A stretch of 64,000 bases of DNA, from positions 1,116,001-1,180,000 of the forward strand of contig CAVRTA010000006.1 of assembly GCA_963724135.1 (NCBI GenBank). Reading direction: 5' to 3'. The notes under the pieces are model-generated. The model did not search any database. It was not told the origin of the DNA and saw only the letters and a program-made list of their open reading frames with translations. Made by a program: the position numbers and the translations under genes. Positions 51,902 through 60,184 of this stretch are shown here, one piece after another; the stretch's first letter is position 1, and every line of letters starts with the position of its first letter. This DNA is from DATLGB01 sp963724135. GTDB taxonomy: Bacteria; Actinomycetota; Thermoleophilia; Solirubrobacterales; Solirubrobacteraceae.

Positions 51902-53383
51902 CTACCCGCGCGCCTTTACCCCCTCCGTGCCACGCCGCACACGCTCCGAGGGGCCGGGCTCCCGGTCGGCCCACGGGACCGCCTCCTCGAGCTGGGCGGC
52001 GATGCGCAGCAGCAGGTCCTCGCGGCCGAAGTCGGCCACGAGCTGGACGCCGAGCGGGAGGCCGTCCTCGGTGAAGGCGAGGGGCAGCGAGATCGCCGGC
52101 TGACCGGTCGAATTGAAGCCCGCGGTGAAGGTGCCGAGCGGGATCGAGCGCGCGAGGGGCGCCGTGGGTTGGTCGGGCGGGGCGTCGAACTCGCCGAGGC
52201 GTGTCGGCGGCTCGGCGGTCGTCGGCGTGAGCAGGAGGTCGAACCCGTCGTCGTACCAGAACGAGGCGGTCTTGCGCGCGGCGAGCTGCGCGTACTCGAC
52301 GGAGGCGAGGAGGGCGGGTGCGCTGTGGGTGCGGCCAACCTCGGCGAGCGCCCATGTCGCCGGCTCGACATCGTCGGGACCGGCCGCGCGCCCGACCTGG
52401 CGCGACCAGTGGTCGACGTTCCAGGCCACGCCGGCCGTCCAGCGCACGAGGAACTGCGCCACGTAATCGGGGTCGTCGAGCGCGAGTGGGTAGGACTCCT
52501 CCACCGCATGCCCGAGCCCCTCCAGCGTCACGGCGGCGGCACGGGCGGCGGCGGCGCACTCCGGGTGCGTCTCGAAATGGCCACCGGGCGGCGTGGTCAT
52601 CAATCCGATGCGCAGCCGGCCGGGGTCGGCCCCCACCTCCTCGGCGTACGGCCGCGCAGGCGGCGCCACCCCGTACGGGTCGCCCGGGGCCGGGCCGCTC
52701 ACGGCGTCGAGGACCGCGGCCGCGTCGCGCACGCTGCGCGTGACGGCCAGCTCGGAGACGAGCCCGCCCAGGATGTCGCCGAAGTCCGGTGCGAACGTCA
52801 CGCGCCCGCGGGTCGGCTTGAGCCCCACGAGCCCGCAGTGCGCGGCCGGGATGCGGATCGAGCCGCCGCCGTCGTTGGCGTGGGCGAGCGGGACCATGCC
52901 GCTCGCGACGGCCGCGGCCGAGCCGCCACTCGAGCCGCCCGGCGAGTGCTCCGAGCTCCACGGGTTGCGCGTTGCCCCGTAGGCCTCCGGCTCGGTGGTC
53001 GGCAGGATCCCGAGCTCGGGCGTGTTGGTGCGCCCGCAGATGACGAAGCCGGCGCGGCGGAACCGCTTGGCCAGCTCCATGTCGTGGTCGGCGCGGTGGC
53101 CGGCGTCGCGCAGGAAGCGCATCCCCTCGTGGACGGGGTCGCCCTCCGTGTAACAGGAGAGGTCCTTGACCAGCAGCGGAACGCCGGTGAACGGGCCGTC
53201 CGGGAGCTCGCCCCCCGCCGCCGCGCGTGCCTTCTCGAACAGCGGGTGGATGACGGCGTTGAGATCGCCGTTGAGCTCCTCGATGCGCGCGATCGCCGCC
53301 TCGACCAGCTCCACCGCCGTCGCCTCGCCGCTTCTCACCAGCTGCGCCTGCGCCGTGGCGTCCATCCGAGCGAGATCGGTCAT
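51902..53383 (-). CDS. Amidase-signature hydrolase
   Basis: A 493-residue amidase. The catalytic triad is visible: Lys in VPLLVKDLS, cis-Ser in HSPGGSSGGSAAA and Ser in NDGGGSIRIPA. The C-terminal LDGL-type segments fit GatA-like aliphatic or aryl amidases. No GatB or GatC is nearby, so it is a free-standing catabolic or nylonase-like amidase. ATG 53383 has no RBS problem. Confidence 0.87.
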   Translation of the reverse strand: MTDLARMDATAQAQLVRSGEATAVELVEAAIARIEELNGDLNAVIHPLFEKARAAAGGELPDGPFTGVPLLVKDLSCYTEGDPVHEGMRFLRDAGHRADHDMELAKRFRRAGFVICGRTNTPELGILPTTEPEAYGATRNPWSSEHSPGGSSGGSAAAVASGMVPLAHANDGGGSIRIPAAHCGLVGLKPTRGRVTFAPDFGDILGGLVSELAVTRSVRDAAAVLDAVSGPAPGDPYGVAPPARPYAEEVGADPGRLRIGLMTTPPGGHFETHPECAAAARAAAVTLEGLGHAVEESYPLALDDPDYVAQFLVRWTAGVAWNVDHWSRQVGRAAGPDDVEPATWALAEVGRTHSAPALLASVEYAQLAARKTASFWYDDGFDLLLTPTTAEPPTRLGEFDAPPDQPTAPLARSIPLGTFTAGFNSTGQPAISLPLAFTEDGLPLGVQLVADFGREDLLLRIAAQLEEAVPWADREPGPSERVRRGTEGVKARG

Positions 53384-53418
53384 GGGTGGAAGCTAACGCT
53401 TCCACCCACGAACGCCCG

Positions 53419-53913
53419 TCAGGCCTGGGAGCGCGCCACTTCCTCGAGCAGGTCGAGCGCGTCCTGAAGGCCGTCCTCCATGCCGGTCTCGATGATCAGC
53501 TCACGGGTCGCCTTGTCGCCGCACTCCATCAGCAGCTCGAGCCGAGTGCGGCCGTCCTCCTCCGTGAAGGTGACGACGTTGAGAACCGGCGGTGAGTTCC
53601 CCGGCGCGCCCTCGTAGCTCTCGGTCGCCACCAGCCGCTCGGGCTCGACGACCTCGCGGAACTCGCCGTTGAAGGCGACCTCGAAGCCGCCCTCACGGGC
53701 GTTCATGGCGAAGCGGTACCGGCCCCCGACGCGCAGGTCGATCTCGCAGGTGTGCATGTTGCCGCGGCCGGCGTGCCACCAGCGGCGCACCAGCTCGGGG
53801 GTGGTGTACGCCTTCCACACCAGGTGGGCCGGCGCGTCGAATTCGCGCGTGACCAGGATCTGGTCGTCGGCGGGCAGCGTCAGCGTCGCCTTGCGCGGGG
53901 TCATGCTGGTCAT
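53419..53913 (-). CDS. AHSA1-type SRPBCC protein
   Basis: A 164-residue helix-grip protein: TREFDAPAHLVWKAYTTPELVRRWW and GGRYRFAMNAREGGFEVAFNGEF, with LLMECGDKATRELIIETGMEDG near the end. Such proteins commonly follow ArsR regulators, exactly as here (ATGA overlap with the ArsR stop). Probably binds a hydrophobic ligand; function not known. Confidence 0.87.
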   Translation of the reverse strand: MTSMTPRKATLTLPADDQILVTREFDAPAHLVWKAYTTPELVRRWWHAGRGNMHTCEIDLRVGGRYRFAMNAREGGFEVAFNGEFREVVEPERLVATESYEGAPGNSPPVLNVVTFTEEDGRTRLELLMECGDKATRELIIETGMEDGLQDALDLLEEVARSQA

Positions 53914-54251
53914 CCTTCCTGCTCCTCGTTCTTGAGTTCCTCCAGGACGTCGTCCAGGAGCTCGAACCGCTCGGTCCAGGTGCGCTCGTACTCGCAGACC
54001 CAGTCGTGGATCGGCTTGAGCGCGGGACCGTTCAGGCGGTAGAGGCGCCGGCGACCGTCGCCGCGCACCTGCACCGCCCCGACCGAGCGCAGGACCGCCA
54101 GGTGCTTGGACACCTGCGGCTGCGTGAGCCCGAGCCTGGCGACGAGGTCGTTGACGGCGCGCTCGCCGCCCGCGAGGACGTCCAGGATCTCGCGCCGACG
54201 TGGCTCGGCGATCGCGTTGAACGTGTCCGCCGTGGTCGCTGCCCGGGCCAT
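53910..54251 (-). CDS. ArsR-family repressor
   Basis: A 113-residue winged-helix protein: AIAEPRRREILDVLAGGER, the recognition helix LTQPQVSKHLAVLRSVG and YRLNGPALKPIHDWVCEYERTW. No metal-binding Cys pair is visible, so it belongs to the SdpR/AHSA1-linked branch. An AT-rich palindrome lies just upstream of its ATG. Confidence 0.9.
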   Translation of the reverse strand: MARAATTADTFNAIAEPRRREILDVLAGGERAVNDLVARLGLTQPQVSKHLAVLRSVGAVQVRGDGRRRLYRLNGPALKPIHDWVCEYERTWTERFELLDDVLEELKNEEQEG

Positions 54252-54258
54252 GGTGGCA

Positions 54259-54282
54259 ATATATACCTATATCGGCATATAT
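54259..54282. promoter_or_regulatory. ArsR operator/divergent promoter
   Basis: A conspicuously AT-rich dyad (ATATAT at 54259-54264 and 54277-54282, with TATAT between) in otherwise GC-rich DNA, 8 bp upstream of the ArsR start and just before the MerR-TOBE gene. Fits an autorepression site with overlapping -10 boxes for both directions. Confidence 0.6.
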
Positions 54283-54285
54283 CAA

Positions 54286-54678
54286 GTGTGCGAACCTCCC
54301 GGCGTGGAGGACCTGGTGCGGATCGGGGCCGCGGCGCAGGCGCTGGGCGTCAGCGTGGACACGTTGCGGCGCTGGGAGCGCGAGGGGCGGGTGGAGTTCG
54401 AGCGGCGTGGCAACCAGCGCTTTCTCCCCGCTGGCGCGCTCGCAGAGCTGCTGCGCACGCGCGCGCCCGGCGGCACGACCAGCGCGCGCAACCGGATGAC
54501 CGGCACCGTGCTCGCCGTCGAGCTCGACGGCGTGATGGCGAAGATCGACCTCGCCTGCGGCCCGTACCGGATCGTCTCGCTGATGTCGCGCGAGGCGGCC
54601 GAGGAGCTCGGCCTCAAGCCGGGAGACACCGCCGCCGCCGTGGTCAAGGCGACCACGGTGATCGTCGAGCGCGTCTAG
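54286..54678 (+). CDS. MerR-like HTH fused to a TOBE/Mop domain
   Basis: 130 residues: an excisionase/MerR-like HTH (AAAQALGVSVDTLRRWEREG, FLPAGALAELL), then a Mop/TOBE molybdate-binding domain (ARNRMTGTVLAVELDGVMAKID to DTAAAVVKATTVIV). Such proteins are molybdate-responsive regulators or storage proteins. GTG 54286, 54304 or 54313 could be the start. It shares the stop tetranucleotide CTAG with the convergent gene. Confidence 0.85.
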   Translation: MCEPPGVEDLVRIGAAAQALGVSVDTLRRWEREGRVEFERRGNQRFLPAGALAELLRTRAPGGTTSARNRMTGTVLAVELDGVMAKIDLACGPYRIVSLMSREAAEELGLKPGDTAAAVVKATTVIVERV

Positions 54679-56960
54679 CCGACGTCGAGGCGGTGCGTGC
54701 CCGCGGGCACCGACACGGTCAGGGCGCGCCGCGTGCGTTGGGCGACCGCGGGAGCGCCGTCGATCAGCACCTGAGCGCCGCGGGGGACCGCGCCCCTCAG
54801 GCGCAGCGTGAGCGGCGTCTCGGTGCGCAACCGGCCGAAGAACCCGTCGTCCGCGTCGATGCCCATGCGCTCGAGCCCGAGGGTGACCGCACGCGCGCCG
54901 GTGAGCGTGGCGGTGAACCCGTTGCGGGGTGCGGGCCGGGCCCCGATCTGCCACCTCTGGCCCACCATCGTGTAGGGGCCGGTCTGGCCAAGCGCCGCGG
55001 GGCCTCCGGCCTCGGGCAGGAGCGCGTGAGGGGCGTCCGGGCGGGCGAGCGTCGTGCCGTCGAAGGAAGCGACGCCGTTCTCGGCGTCGACCGGCTCGAG
55101 ACCCGACATCCAGTAGGCGCGCTTGAACTCGAAGCCGAAGTCGACCTTCTCGTCGTTGTTGACGGTGTTGACGGCGCGCTCGAAGGCCATGCTGCGCCTG
55201 TAGGTGACCCGGCCCGGGTTGCGGTCGCGGACGAAGCGATGCTCGTACGCCGCGCCCTCCGTCCACTCGTCCTGGATCGGCGGGCCGTAGTGCTCCTGGC
55301 CCGGGAACAGGTAGAGGCGGTAGCGCAGCCCCAGCGCGCGCAGGCGGTTGGCCTGCGCGACGACGCCGGTGACGGGGACGAGCTCGTCCTCGGTGCCGTG
55401 GTAGATGGCCACGGGCACGTGACGCAGGTTGTCGAGCAGCGGCGTGGTCAGCTGCGCCCTCGCGTCGCCGCCGTTGGCCCCCTGGTAGCACGCGTCGGCC
55501 TCGCAACCGGCCCACAGGCCCTGGGTCGGAGGACCGGACGCGGGGAAGGACGCGGCGAAGCGGTCGGGGTAGAGCACCGGCAGCAGGTAGCTCGCCCAGC
55601 CGCCCATCGAATGGCCGGCGACGTACTCGCGGTCGCGGTCGAGGGTCAGCAGCTGATGGACGTCGCGGTGCACCTCGAGGTAGTCGAGATGGCTCTTGCC
55701 CACATACCAGCCGCTCGTGCCGCGACCGTCCGGAGTGACGACCACCGAGTCCCGTGCCGCGCCCATGTCGCGGATCACGCCCGGGACCACGGCGGCGGCG
55801 ATGTGCGCGTTGCCGCCGCGGAAGTGGAACCACCACTGCACCGGAGACGGCTTGCCCTCGCGGTAGCCGTTCGGGAGGTACACGCCGTAGTGCTGGAGCA
55901 CGCCGTCGTCGCCCTGCTCGCGGGAGATGCGCGGGTCCGAGGCGAAGATCCGGTCGTGGTAGCCGGGGCCGGGGACGTAGCGCTCGGACGCGCCCTGTTC
56001 CATGCGCGCGAGGTCGGCGGCGGCGAAGAAGCGGTCGATGCCGCCGGCGTGGAGGTCGAGGCCCTGCTGCTTGTCCCACCAGTCGCGAACCGGCTCGGTG
56101 GTGCGGAAGGCGACGTTGGCGACGTTGGGCTGGAGCGCGAGCGTCTCGAGCCGGCCGGCGTCCGCGAGCCCGGCCGCGACCGCGACCCGGACACCGTCGC
56201 GCCGGCCGCCGAGCGCGGACGCCGGGATGCGCGCCTCGATCGTGTTCGCGTAGCCGGAGGCGTCCATCTGCGCCGGGGCGAAGACGTGGGTCGCCCCGGT
56301 GGCGAGGTCGGTCCAGCTGCTGCCCTCGGCCGAGAGGTAGACGGCGACGTCACCGGCCCGCGTGGTGAGGCCGCTGTTGTACGGGACCTGGCGCTCGGTG
56401 TTGCCGGGCGCCGTGTCGAGCAGCACCAGCAGGGCGGTGCCGGGCGCGTCGTCCTTCATGGTCGTCGTGCGCGCGAGCAGCCACAGGTTGCGTTCCGTGT
56501 CCGTCCCGAGCCGGACCTCCGACAGGTCGGCCTCGTCGACGTGCGGGAGGTCGCCGTAGTGGACCTGCGGGTCGAGCGGCCCGGTGGGCACGCCGAACTC
56601 CCCGGGGACGTACTGGTAGGCGGGCTCGAGCCGGTAGATGTCGGGCACCGCCGCTGCCAGCGGGTCGAAGATCTTCAGCCGATCCGCGTCCTGACCGTTG
56701 TCGGGGCCGTACGCGTCCGTGATGTGGTCGCGATAGACGAGCGTCCCCTGCGAGTACATCAGCGCGCCGGCGAACGGGGGCAGCGAGCCGGGCCAGTCGT
56801 TCGGGCTGCCGTCGACGGCGCGCGGGGGGGCCGGTTGATCGGCGAGCGCGACGACGGCGCCCGAGCCCGCCGGCGTCTCGGCACCCAGCACGGGGGCCGC
56901 CTCGGCGGGCGCGGTAGCCGCGAGCGCCGTGAGCAGCGCGGCGAGGGACATGCGGCGCAT
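54675..56960 (-). CDS. Secreted prolyl-oligopeptidase-like hydrolase
   Basis: A 761-residue exported protein. An N-terminal carbohydrate-binding-like beta domain (~60-260) precedes an alpha/beta hydrolase with VVVTPDGRGTSGWY, the nucleophile YVAGHSMGGWASY and GTEDELVPV near the acid residue; a beta-rich tail ends the chain. It resembles S9-type peptidases and large esterases; the substrate is unknown. It converges on the MerR-TOBE gene and faces the DUF2330 gene divergently. Confidence 0.82.
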   Translation of the reverse strand: MRRMSLAALLTALAATAPAEAAPVLGAETPAGSGAVVALADQPAPPRAVDGSPNDWPGSLPPFAGALMYSQGTLVYRDHITDAYGPDNGQDADRLKIFDPLAAAVPDIYRLEPAYQYVPGEFGVPTGPLDPQVHYGDLPHVDEADLSEVRLGTDTERNLWLLARTTTMKDDAPGTALLVLLDTAPGNTERQVPYNSGLTTRAGDVAVYLSAEGSSWTDLATGATHVFAPAQMDASGYANTIEARIPASALGGRRDGVRVAVAAGLADAGRLETLALQPNVANVAFRTTEPVRDWWDKQQGLDLHAGGIDRFFAAADLARMEQGASERYVPGPGYHDRIFASDPRISREQGDDGVLQHYGVYLPNGYREGKPSPVQWWFHFRGGNAHIAAAVVPGVIRDMGAARDSVVVTPDGRGTSGWYVGKSHLDYLEVHRDVHQLLTLDRDREYVAGHSMGGWASYLLPVLYPDRFAASFPASGPPTQGLWAGCEADACYQGANGGDARAQLTTPLLDNLRHVPVAIYHGTEDELVPVTGVVAQANRLRALGLRYRLYLFPGQEHYGPPIQDEWTEGAAYEHRFVRDRNPGRVTYRRSMAFERAVNTVNNDEKVDFGFEFKRAYWMSGLEPVDAENGVASFDGTTLARPDAPHALLPEAGGPAALGQTGPYTMVGQRWQIGARPAPRNGFTATLTGARAVTLGLERMGIDADDGFFGRLRTETPLTLRLRGAVPRGAQVLIDGAPAVAQRTRRALTVSVPAGTHRLDVG

Positions 56961-56995
56961 GTGACCCCAAACGCGGGTTCGGCGTAGGACTTGCG

Positions 56996-57928
56996 ATGAT
57001 CCGCCGCATGGCAGCTCGGCTCGGCCTGTGCGCGGTGCTCGCCTGCGTGGTCGCGGCGACCGCCGTCCCCGCGTCGGCGTGCGGCTGCGGCGTGGCGATC
57101 GAGGCGACGGTGACGCGCGAACGGGCGCTGGTGATCGAACGGCCGGGGCGAGAGGAGATCGTGCTCAGCCTCGATCTGCGCTCCGACGGCCCGGGCCGCT
57201 CCGCGGTCGTGCTGCCGGTCCCGGCCGACCCGGTGGTCGAGGCGATCGAGGGAGGCGACCCGCTGCAGTACCTGGACTTCGCGACGTTCCCGCGCGACGC
57301 GGCGGGCGGCGGCGACGAGGGCGCCGTCGGCGCCGGCGCTCCCCGCGGCGTCGACGTCATCGGCCGCGACGTGATCGGCGGGTACGACGTCTCGCGCCTG
57401 CGCGCCGGCGATCCCGAGGCGCTCGACACCTGGCTCTCCGACAACGGCTACAGCCTGCCCGCCGGCGCCGAGCCGATCCTCAGCGACTATGTCGACGACG
57501 GCTGGCGCTACGTGGCGATCCAGCTCGCGCCGGCGTCGAACGGGACGCTCAAGCCGCTGCGGGTCAGCTTCGACACGGACGACCCCGTGTATCCCATGAA
57601 GCTCACCCAGCTCGCTACCGACCCGATCGACATCACCCTCTACACGCTCGCCGACGGCAGGCGCTCGGTCGATGGCCTCGAGGAGTCCTACGCCGGCCCC
57701 GTCTCCGAGCTCGAGCCCCAGCCGCCGGCCGACCTCGCGGAGCTGTTCGCGGCGGGGACCTACGTCACCAAGCTCACCGCGACCGGGGCCTCCCCGACCG
57801 CGTTCACCGAGGACTTCGAGATCGGCGCCGGCGACCCGGGCACGGGCGGCAGCTCCCCCTGGGCGCCGATCATCGCCATCGTCGCCGCCCTCACCGGCCT
57901 CGGCCTGCTTGCCATCAGCCGGCGCTAG
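56996..57928 (+). CDS. DUF2330 protein with C-terminal membrane anchor
   Basis: 310 residues: signal peptide then CGCGVAIEATVTRERALVI, the typical DUF2330 opening, and VVLPVPADPVVEAIEGGDPL. A single C-terminal helix (IIAIVAALTGLGLLAI) anchors it outside. The function of DUF2330 is unknown. The ATG is 36 bp from the divergent hydrolase start. Confidence 0.85.
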   Translation: MIRRMAARLGLCAVLACVVAATAVPASACGCGVAIEATVTRERALVIERPGREEIVLSLDLRSDGPGRSAVVLPVPADPVVEAIEGGDPLQYLDFATFPRDAAGGGDEGAVGAGAPRGVDVIGRDVIGGYDVSRLRAGDPEALDTWLSDNGYSLPAGAEPILSDYVDDGWRYVAIQLAPASNGTLKPLRVSFDTDDPVYPMKLTQLATDPIDITLYTLADGRRSVDGLEESYAGPVSELEPQPPADLAELFAAGTYVTKLTATGASPTAFTEDFEIGAGDPGTGGSSPWAPIIAIVAALTGLGLLAISRR

Positions 57929-57931
57929 ACC

Positions 57932-58570
57932 TCATTCGATCACGTCGAGTGTCGCCGCGGTGAGCTCGACGCGCAAGCCCGCGGCGGTGGCGAGGTCGGC
58001 GATGTCCTCCGGGGTGTGCGGGTCGGCCTGCAGTGCGATGCGCGCGATGTCGCCGCGCACGCGCTTGACCATGTGGGTGATCGCCTTGCGGGTGCCGTCG
58101 GGCTGCTCGGTGAAGCCGCGGACGCCGACGACGGTCGCGTGCCTGGGCTTCCAGGCCGCGGCGTAGCCGCCCGAGCGCAGGTCGAGGATCAGGCCTTCGT
58201 CGGGCAGGGCCAGGGCGAGCGCTGGGCGCCAGAAGGCGGCGAGTCCCTCGCGCAGGCGCGGGACCCTCGTCCCCATGTCGGCCTTATAGGCCGGGATGCG
58301 GTCGCCGGGGCGCAGGACGCCGAAGACAGCGCTGGCGATCCGCACGCGGTCCCACTGCGACCGCAGCTCGGCGAGCCGCAGCTGCCCGTACAGCACGCCG
58401 GTGTAGACGTCGGCCGCCGGCGCCGCGGGAGCTTCGAGCAGCTTCAGCGCGCGGGCGAGGCGCTCGCGCTTGGCGCGCAGGATGTCGGCGTGGACGAGCG
58501 CGTCGAGGTCGACCGGCAGTCCGGGCGGCGGGTCGGCCTTCCCGGCCGAGGGCGGCAGCAGCACGAGCAT
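57932..58570 (-). CDS. yaaA: YaaA-family peroxide stress protein
   Basis: 212 residues matching YaaA (PF03883): MLVLLPPSAGKADPP at the start, YTGVLYGQLRLAEL, FGVLRPGDRIPAYKADMGTRVP in the middle, HMVKRVRGDIARI near the end. E. coli YaaA lowers free iron and protects DNA during peroxide stress. ATG 58570 is preferred; GTG 58576 adds two residues. Convergent with DUF2330. Confidence 0.9.
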   Translation of the reverse strand: MLVLLPPSAGKADPPPGLPVDLDALVHADILRAKRERLARALKLLEAPAAPAADVYTGVLYGQLRLAELRSQWDRVRIASAVFGVLRPGDRIPAYKADMGTRVPRLREGLAAFWRPALALALPDEGLILDLRSGGYAAAWKPRHATVVGVRGFTEQPDGTRKAITHMVKRVRGDIARIALQADPHTPEDIADLATAAGLRVELTAATLDVIE

Positions 58571-58596
58571 CGCCACAAACCTAGGCTCGATCGCCG

Positions 58597-59433
58597 ATGG
58601 CCACCGTCCTGCTCTCCCTCGGGTCCTCGGCGTGTTACGGGGTCTCGAACTTCATCGGGCCGCGGCTGGCCCGGCGGGAGACGCTCTTCACCGTGCTGTT
58701 CGTCTCGCACGTGGCGGCGCTGGCAGGCGCGGCCGTCTACCTGGCGGCCGAGGGAGGCGACGCGCTCGGCGGCGGTCCGCTCGCGGTCGCCGCGCTGGCG
58801 GGGGCGGGAAACGCCGGCGGCCTGATCGGCTTCTACAAGGCGGCCGAGCTCGGGCCGATGGCCGTCGCCGCACCCATCGGCGCCACCGGAGCGACGCTGC
58901 CGGTCGTCTGGGGGCTCGCGCACGGCGACACGCTCACCGCGCTCCAGGCCTCCGGCATGGTGCTCGCGCTCGCCGGCTGCGCGCTCGCCGCGCGCCGGCC
59001 CGCGGCGCCGACGGAGGCCTATCCCGATCCGCGCGCCAGCGTGATCTGGGCCGCCGGCAGCGCCGTCGCCTTCGGCACCTTCTTGATCGCGCTGCCCGCG
59101 GCGGCGGAGCACGATCGCGCCTGGGCGATCTTCGACGCCCGCATCGCGCTGCTGATCATCCTGGTGGTGTGGTTCTCGGGCGAGGTGCGGCACCTGCGCC
59201 TGGAGCGACAGACGCCGTTGCTGACGATCCCGGGACTGCTGCTGCTCAGTGGAACGCTGCTCTATGTGATCGCGGCCGACCGCGGCCAGCTCTCGCTCGT
59301 GTCGGTGCTCAGCTCGGTGGCGCCGGTGTTCACCGTCGCGCTGAGCGTGGCCCTGCTGGGTGAGCGCCCGACGACCACCCAGACCGTCGGGGTGATCGCG
59401 GCGCTCGCAGGCGTGGCGCTGATCGCGACCTAG
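58597..59433 (+). CDS. EamA/DMT-family permease
   Basis: 278 residues, ten hydrophobic segments in two EamA repeats; LIGFYKAAELGPMAVAAPI and LSVLSSVAPVFTVALSVALLGERP are the repeat signatures. An intact counterpart to the damaged permease at 6949. It is probably an exporter of an unknown metabolite. The stop codon TAG is part of the CTAG that borders element copy 3. Confidence 0.87.
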   Translation: MATVLLSLGSSACYGVSNFIGPRLARRETLFTVLFVSHVAALAGAAVYLAAEGGDALGGGPLAVAALAGAGNAGGLIGFYKAAELGPMAVAAPIGATGATLPVVWGLAHGDTLTALQASGMVLALAGCALAARRPAAPTEAYPDPRASVIWAAGSAVAFGTFLIALPAAAEHDRAWAIFDARIALLIILVVWFSGEVRHLRLERQTPLLTIPGLLLLSGTLLYVIAADRGQLSLVSVLSSVAPVFTVALSVALLGERPTTTQTVGVIAALAGVALIAT

Positions 59434-59710
59434 CTGTAAGACCCAGGCACGTTGTTCGGGCGGGTGCGCGTTCAGCGCTTGCCTGGCGATCACCGTGGCC
59501 GTGTCCGACGGCGCCGGTAAGGCGAGGGGTGCGGGCGCTCCGGCGGTCGACCGTGGCGCCTATTACATCCAGTGGGTGTAAGACAGACCAAGCTCGGTCC
59601 GACCGGCGCCGTTACCGCGCTGTCGGTCGCGGTCTGACGACTGCAGAGCTGGCGAGCTGCGCGCGCCGCGGCCGACGCAGGGCTCCGAACAACGTGCCCA
59701 GGAACTACAC
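59434..59710. repeat. CTAG-bounded repeat element, copy 3 (277 bp, fullest copy)
   Basis: Flanked by CTAG at 59430-59433 and 59711-59714. Its 26-bp ends are imperfect inverted repeats (20 of 26 match, ending in GGCACGTTGTTCGG). Inside lie GGCGCC-centred inverted repeats (CGGCGCCGGT/ACCGGCGCCG) and a second TGTAAGAC word. No credible protein is encoded. It lies between the stops of the DMT permease (+) and the lipoprotein (-). Confidence 0.85.
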
Positions 59711-59714
59711 CTAG

Positions 59715-60152
59715 CTAGCTGGCGCAGTCGTCGGCGCCGATCGCGCCGGCGGCCGAGTCCACCGCAGAGCTGATGGGCGTGAGCTGCTCCACGAGCTCGA
59801 CGCCCTTCTCGCGGTCCCTGGCCTCCGCGGCCTCGGCCAGGTCCGACAGCAGCTTGGTCGCGTCCCCGGTCGCCTCGGTGAGCTTGCCGTAGTCGGCCTT
59901 GACGTCCTCGGCGGGCTCGAGGCCCTCCAGCTCGTCCTGCTGGCTGCGCGCCAGATCCTTGGCCTGGTCGAAGTAGTCCTCAGCCTTGGCCGGGTCCGTG
60001 AGGTCGGGGGTTCCGAGCTTCTCGCCCTGCGCGGAGTACTTCGCGCAGATCGCGTTGGCCTTGTCGGCGAGCTGCGCGCGGGTGAGGCCCTCGTCGCCGC
60101 CGCAGCCGGCCAGGGCGAGCGCGGCTCCGACAGCGATCATCCCCCGGCGCAT
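59715..60152 (-). CDS. Small lipoprotein
   Basis: 145 residues with a lipobox (ALALAGC, Cys17) and then a charged helical chain, DKANAICAKYSAQGEKLG to DYFDQAKDLARSQQDELEGL, plus a C-terminal Cys. Such helical lipoproteins are widespread in Solirubrobacterales-like genomes; function unknown. The stop lies within CTAG next to element copy 3. Confidence 0.8.
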   Translation of the reverse strand: MRRGMIAVGAALALAGCGGDEGLTRAQLADKANAICAKYSAQGEKLGTPDLTDPAKAEDYFDQAKDLARSQQDELEGLEPAEDVKADYGKLTEATGDATKLLSDLAEAAEARDREKGVELVEQLTPISSAVDSAAGAIGADDCAS

Positions 60153-60184
60153 GAGCCGGACACTACTCGGTAGCGTGGCGCAGC

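Noticed and set aside
54006..56987. 990-codon plus-strand frame across ArsR to DUF2330
   Set aside because: It overlaps several well-supported genes, and its sequence is low-complexity R/G/A/V; no motif.
59529..59714. Small protein encoded by repeat element copy 3
   Set aside because: The frame is Arg-rich, not kept in copies 1 and 2 because of indels, and has no start signals.
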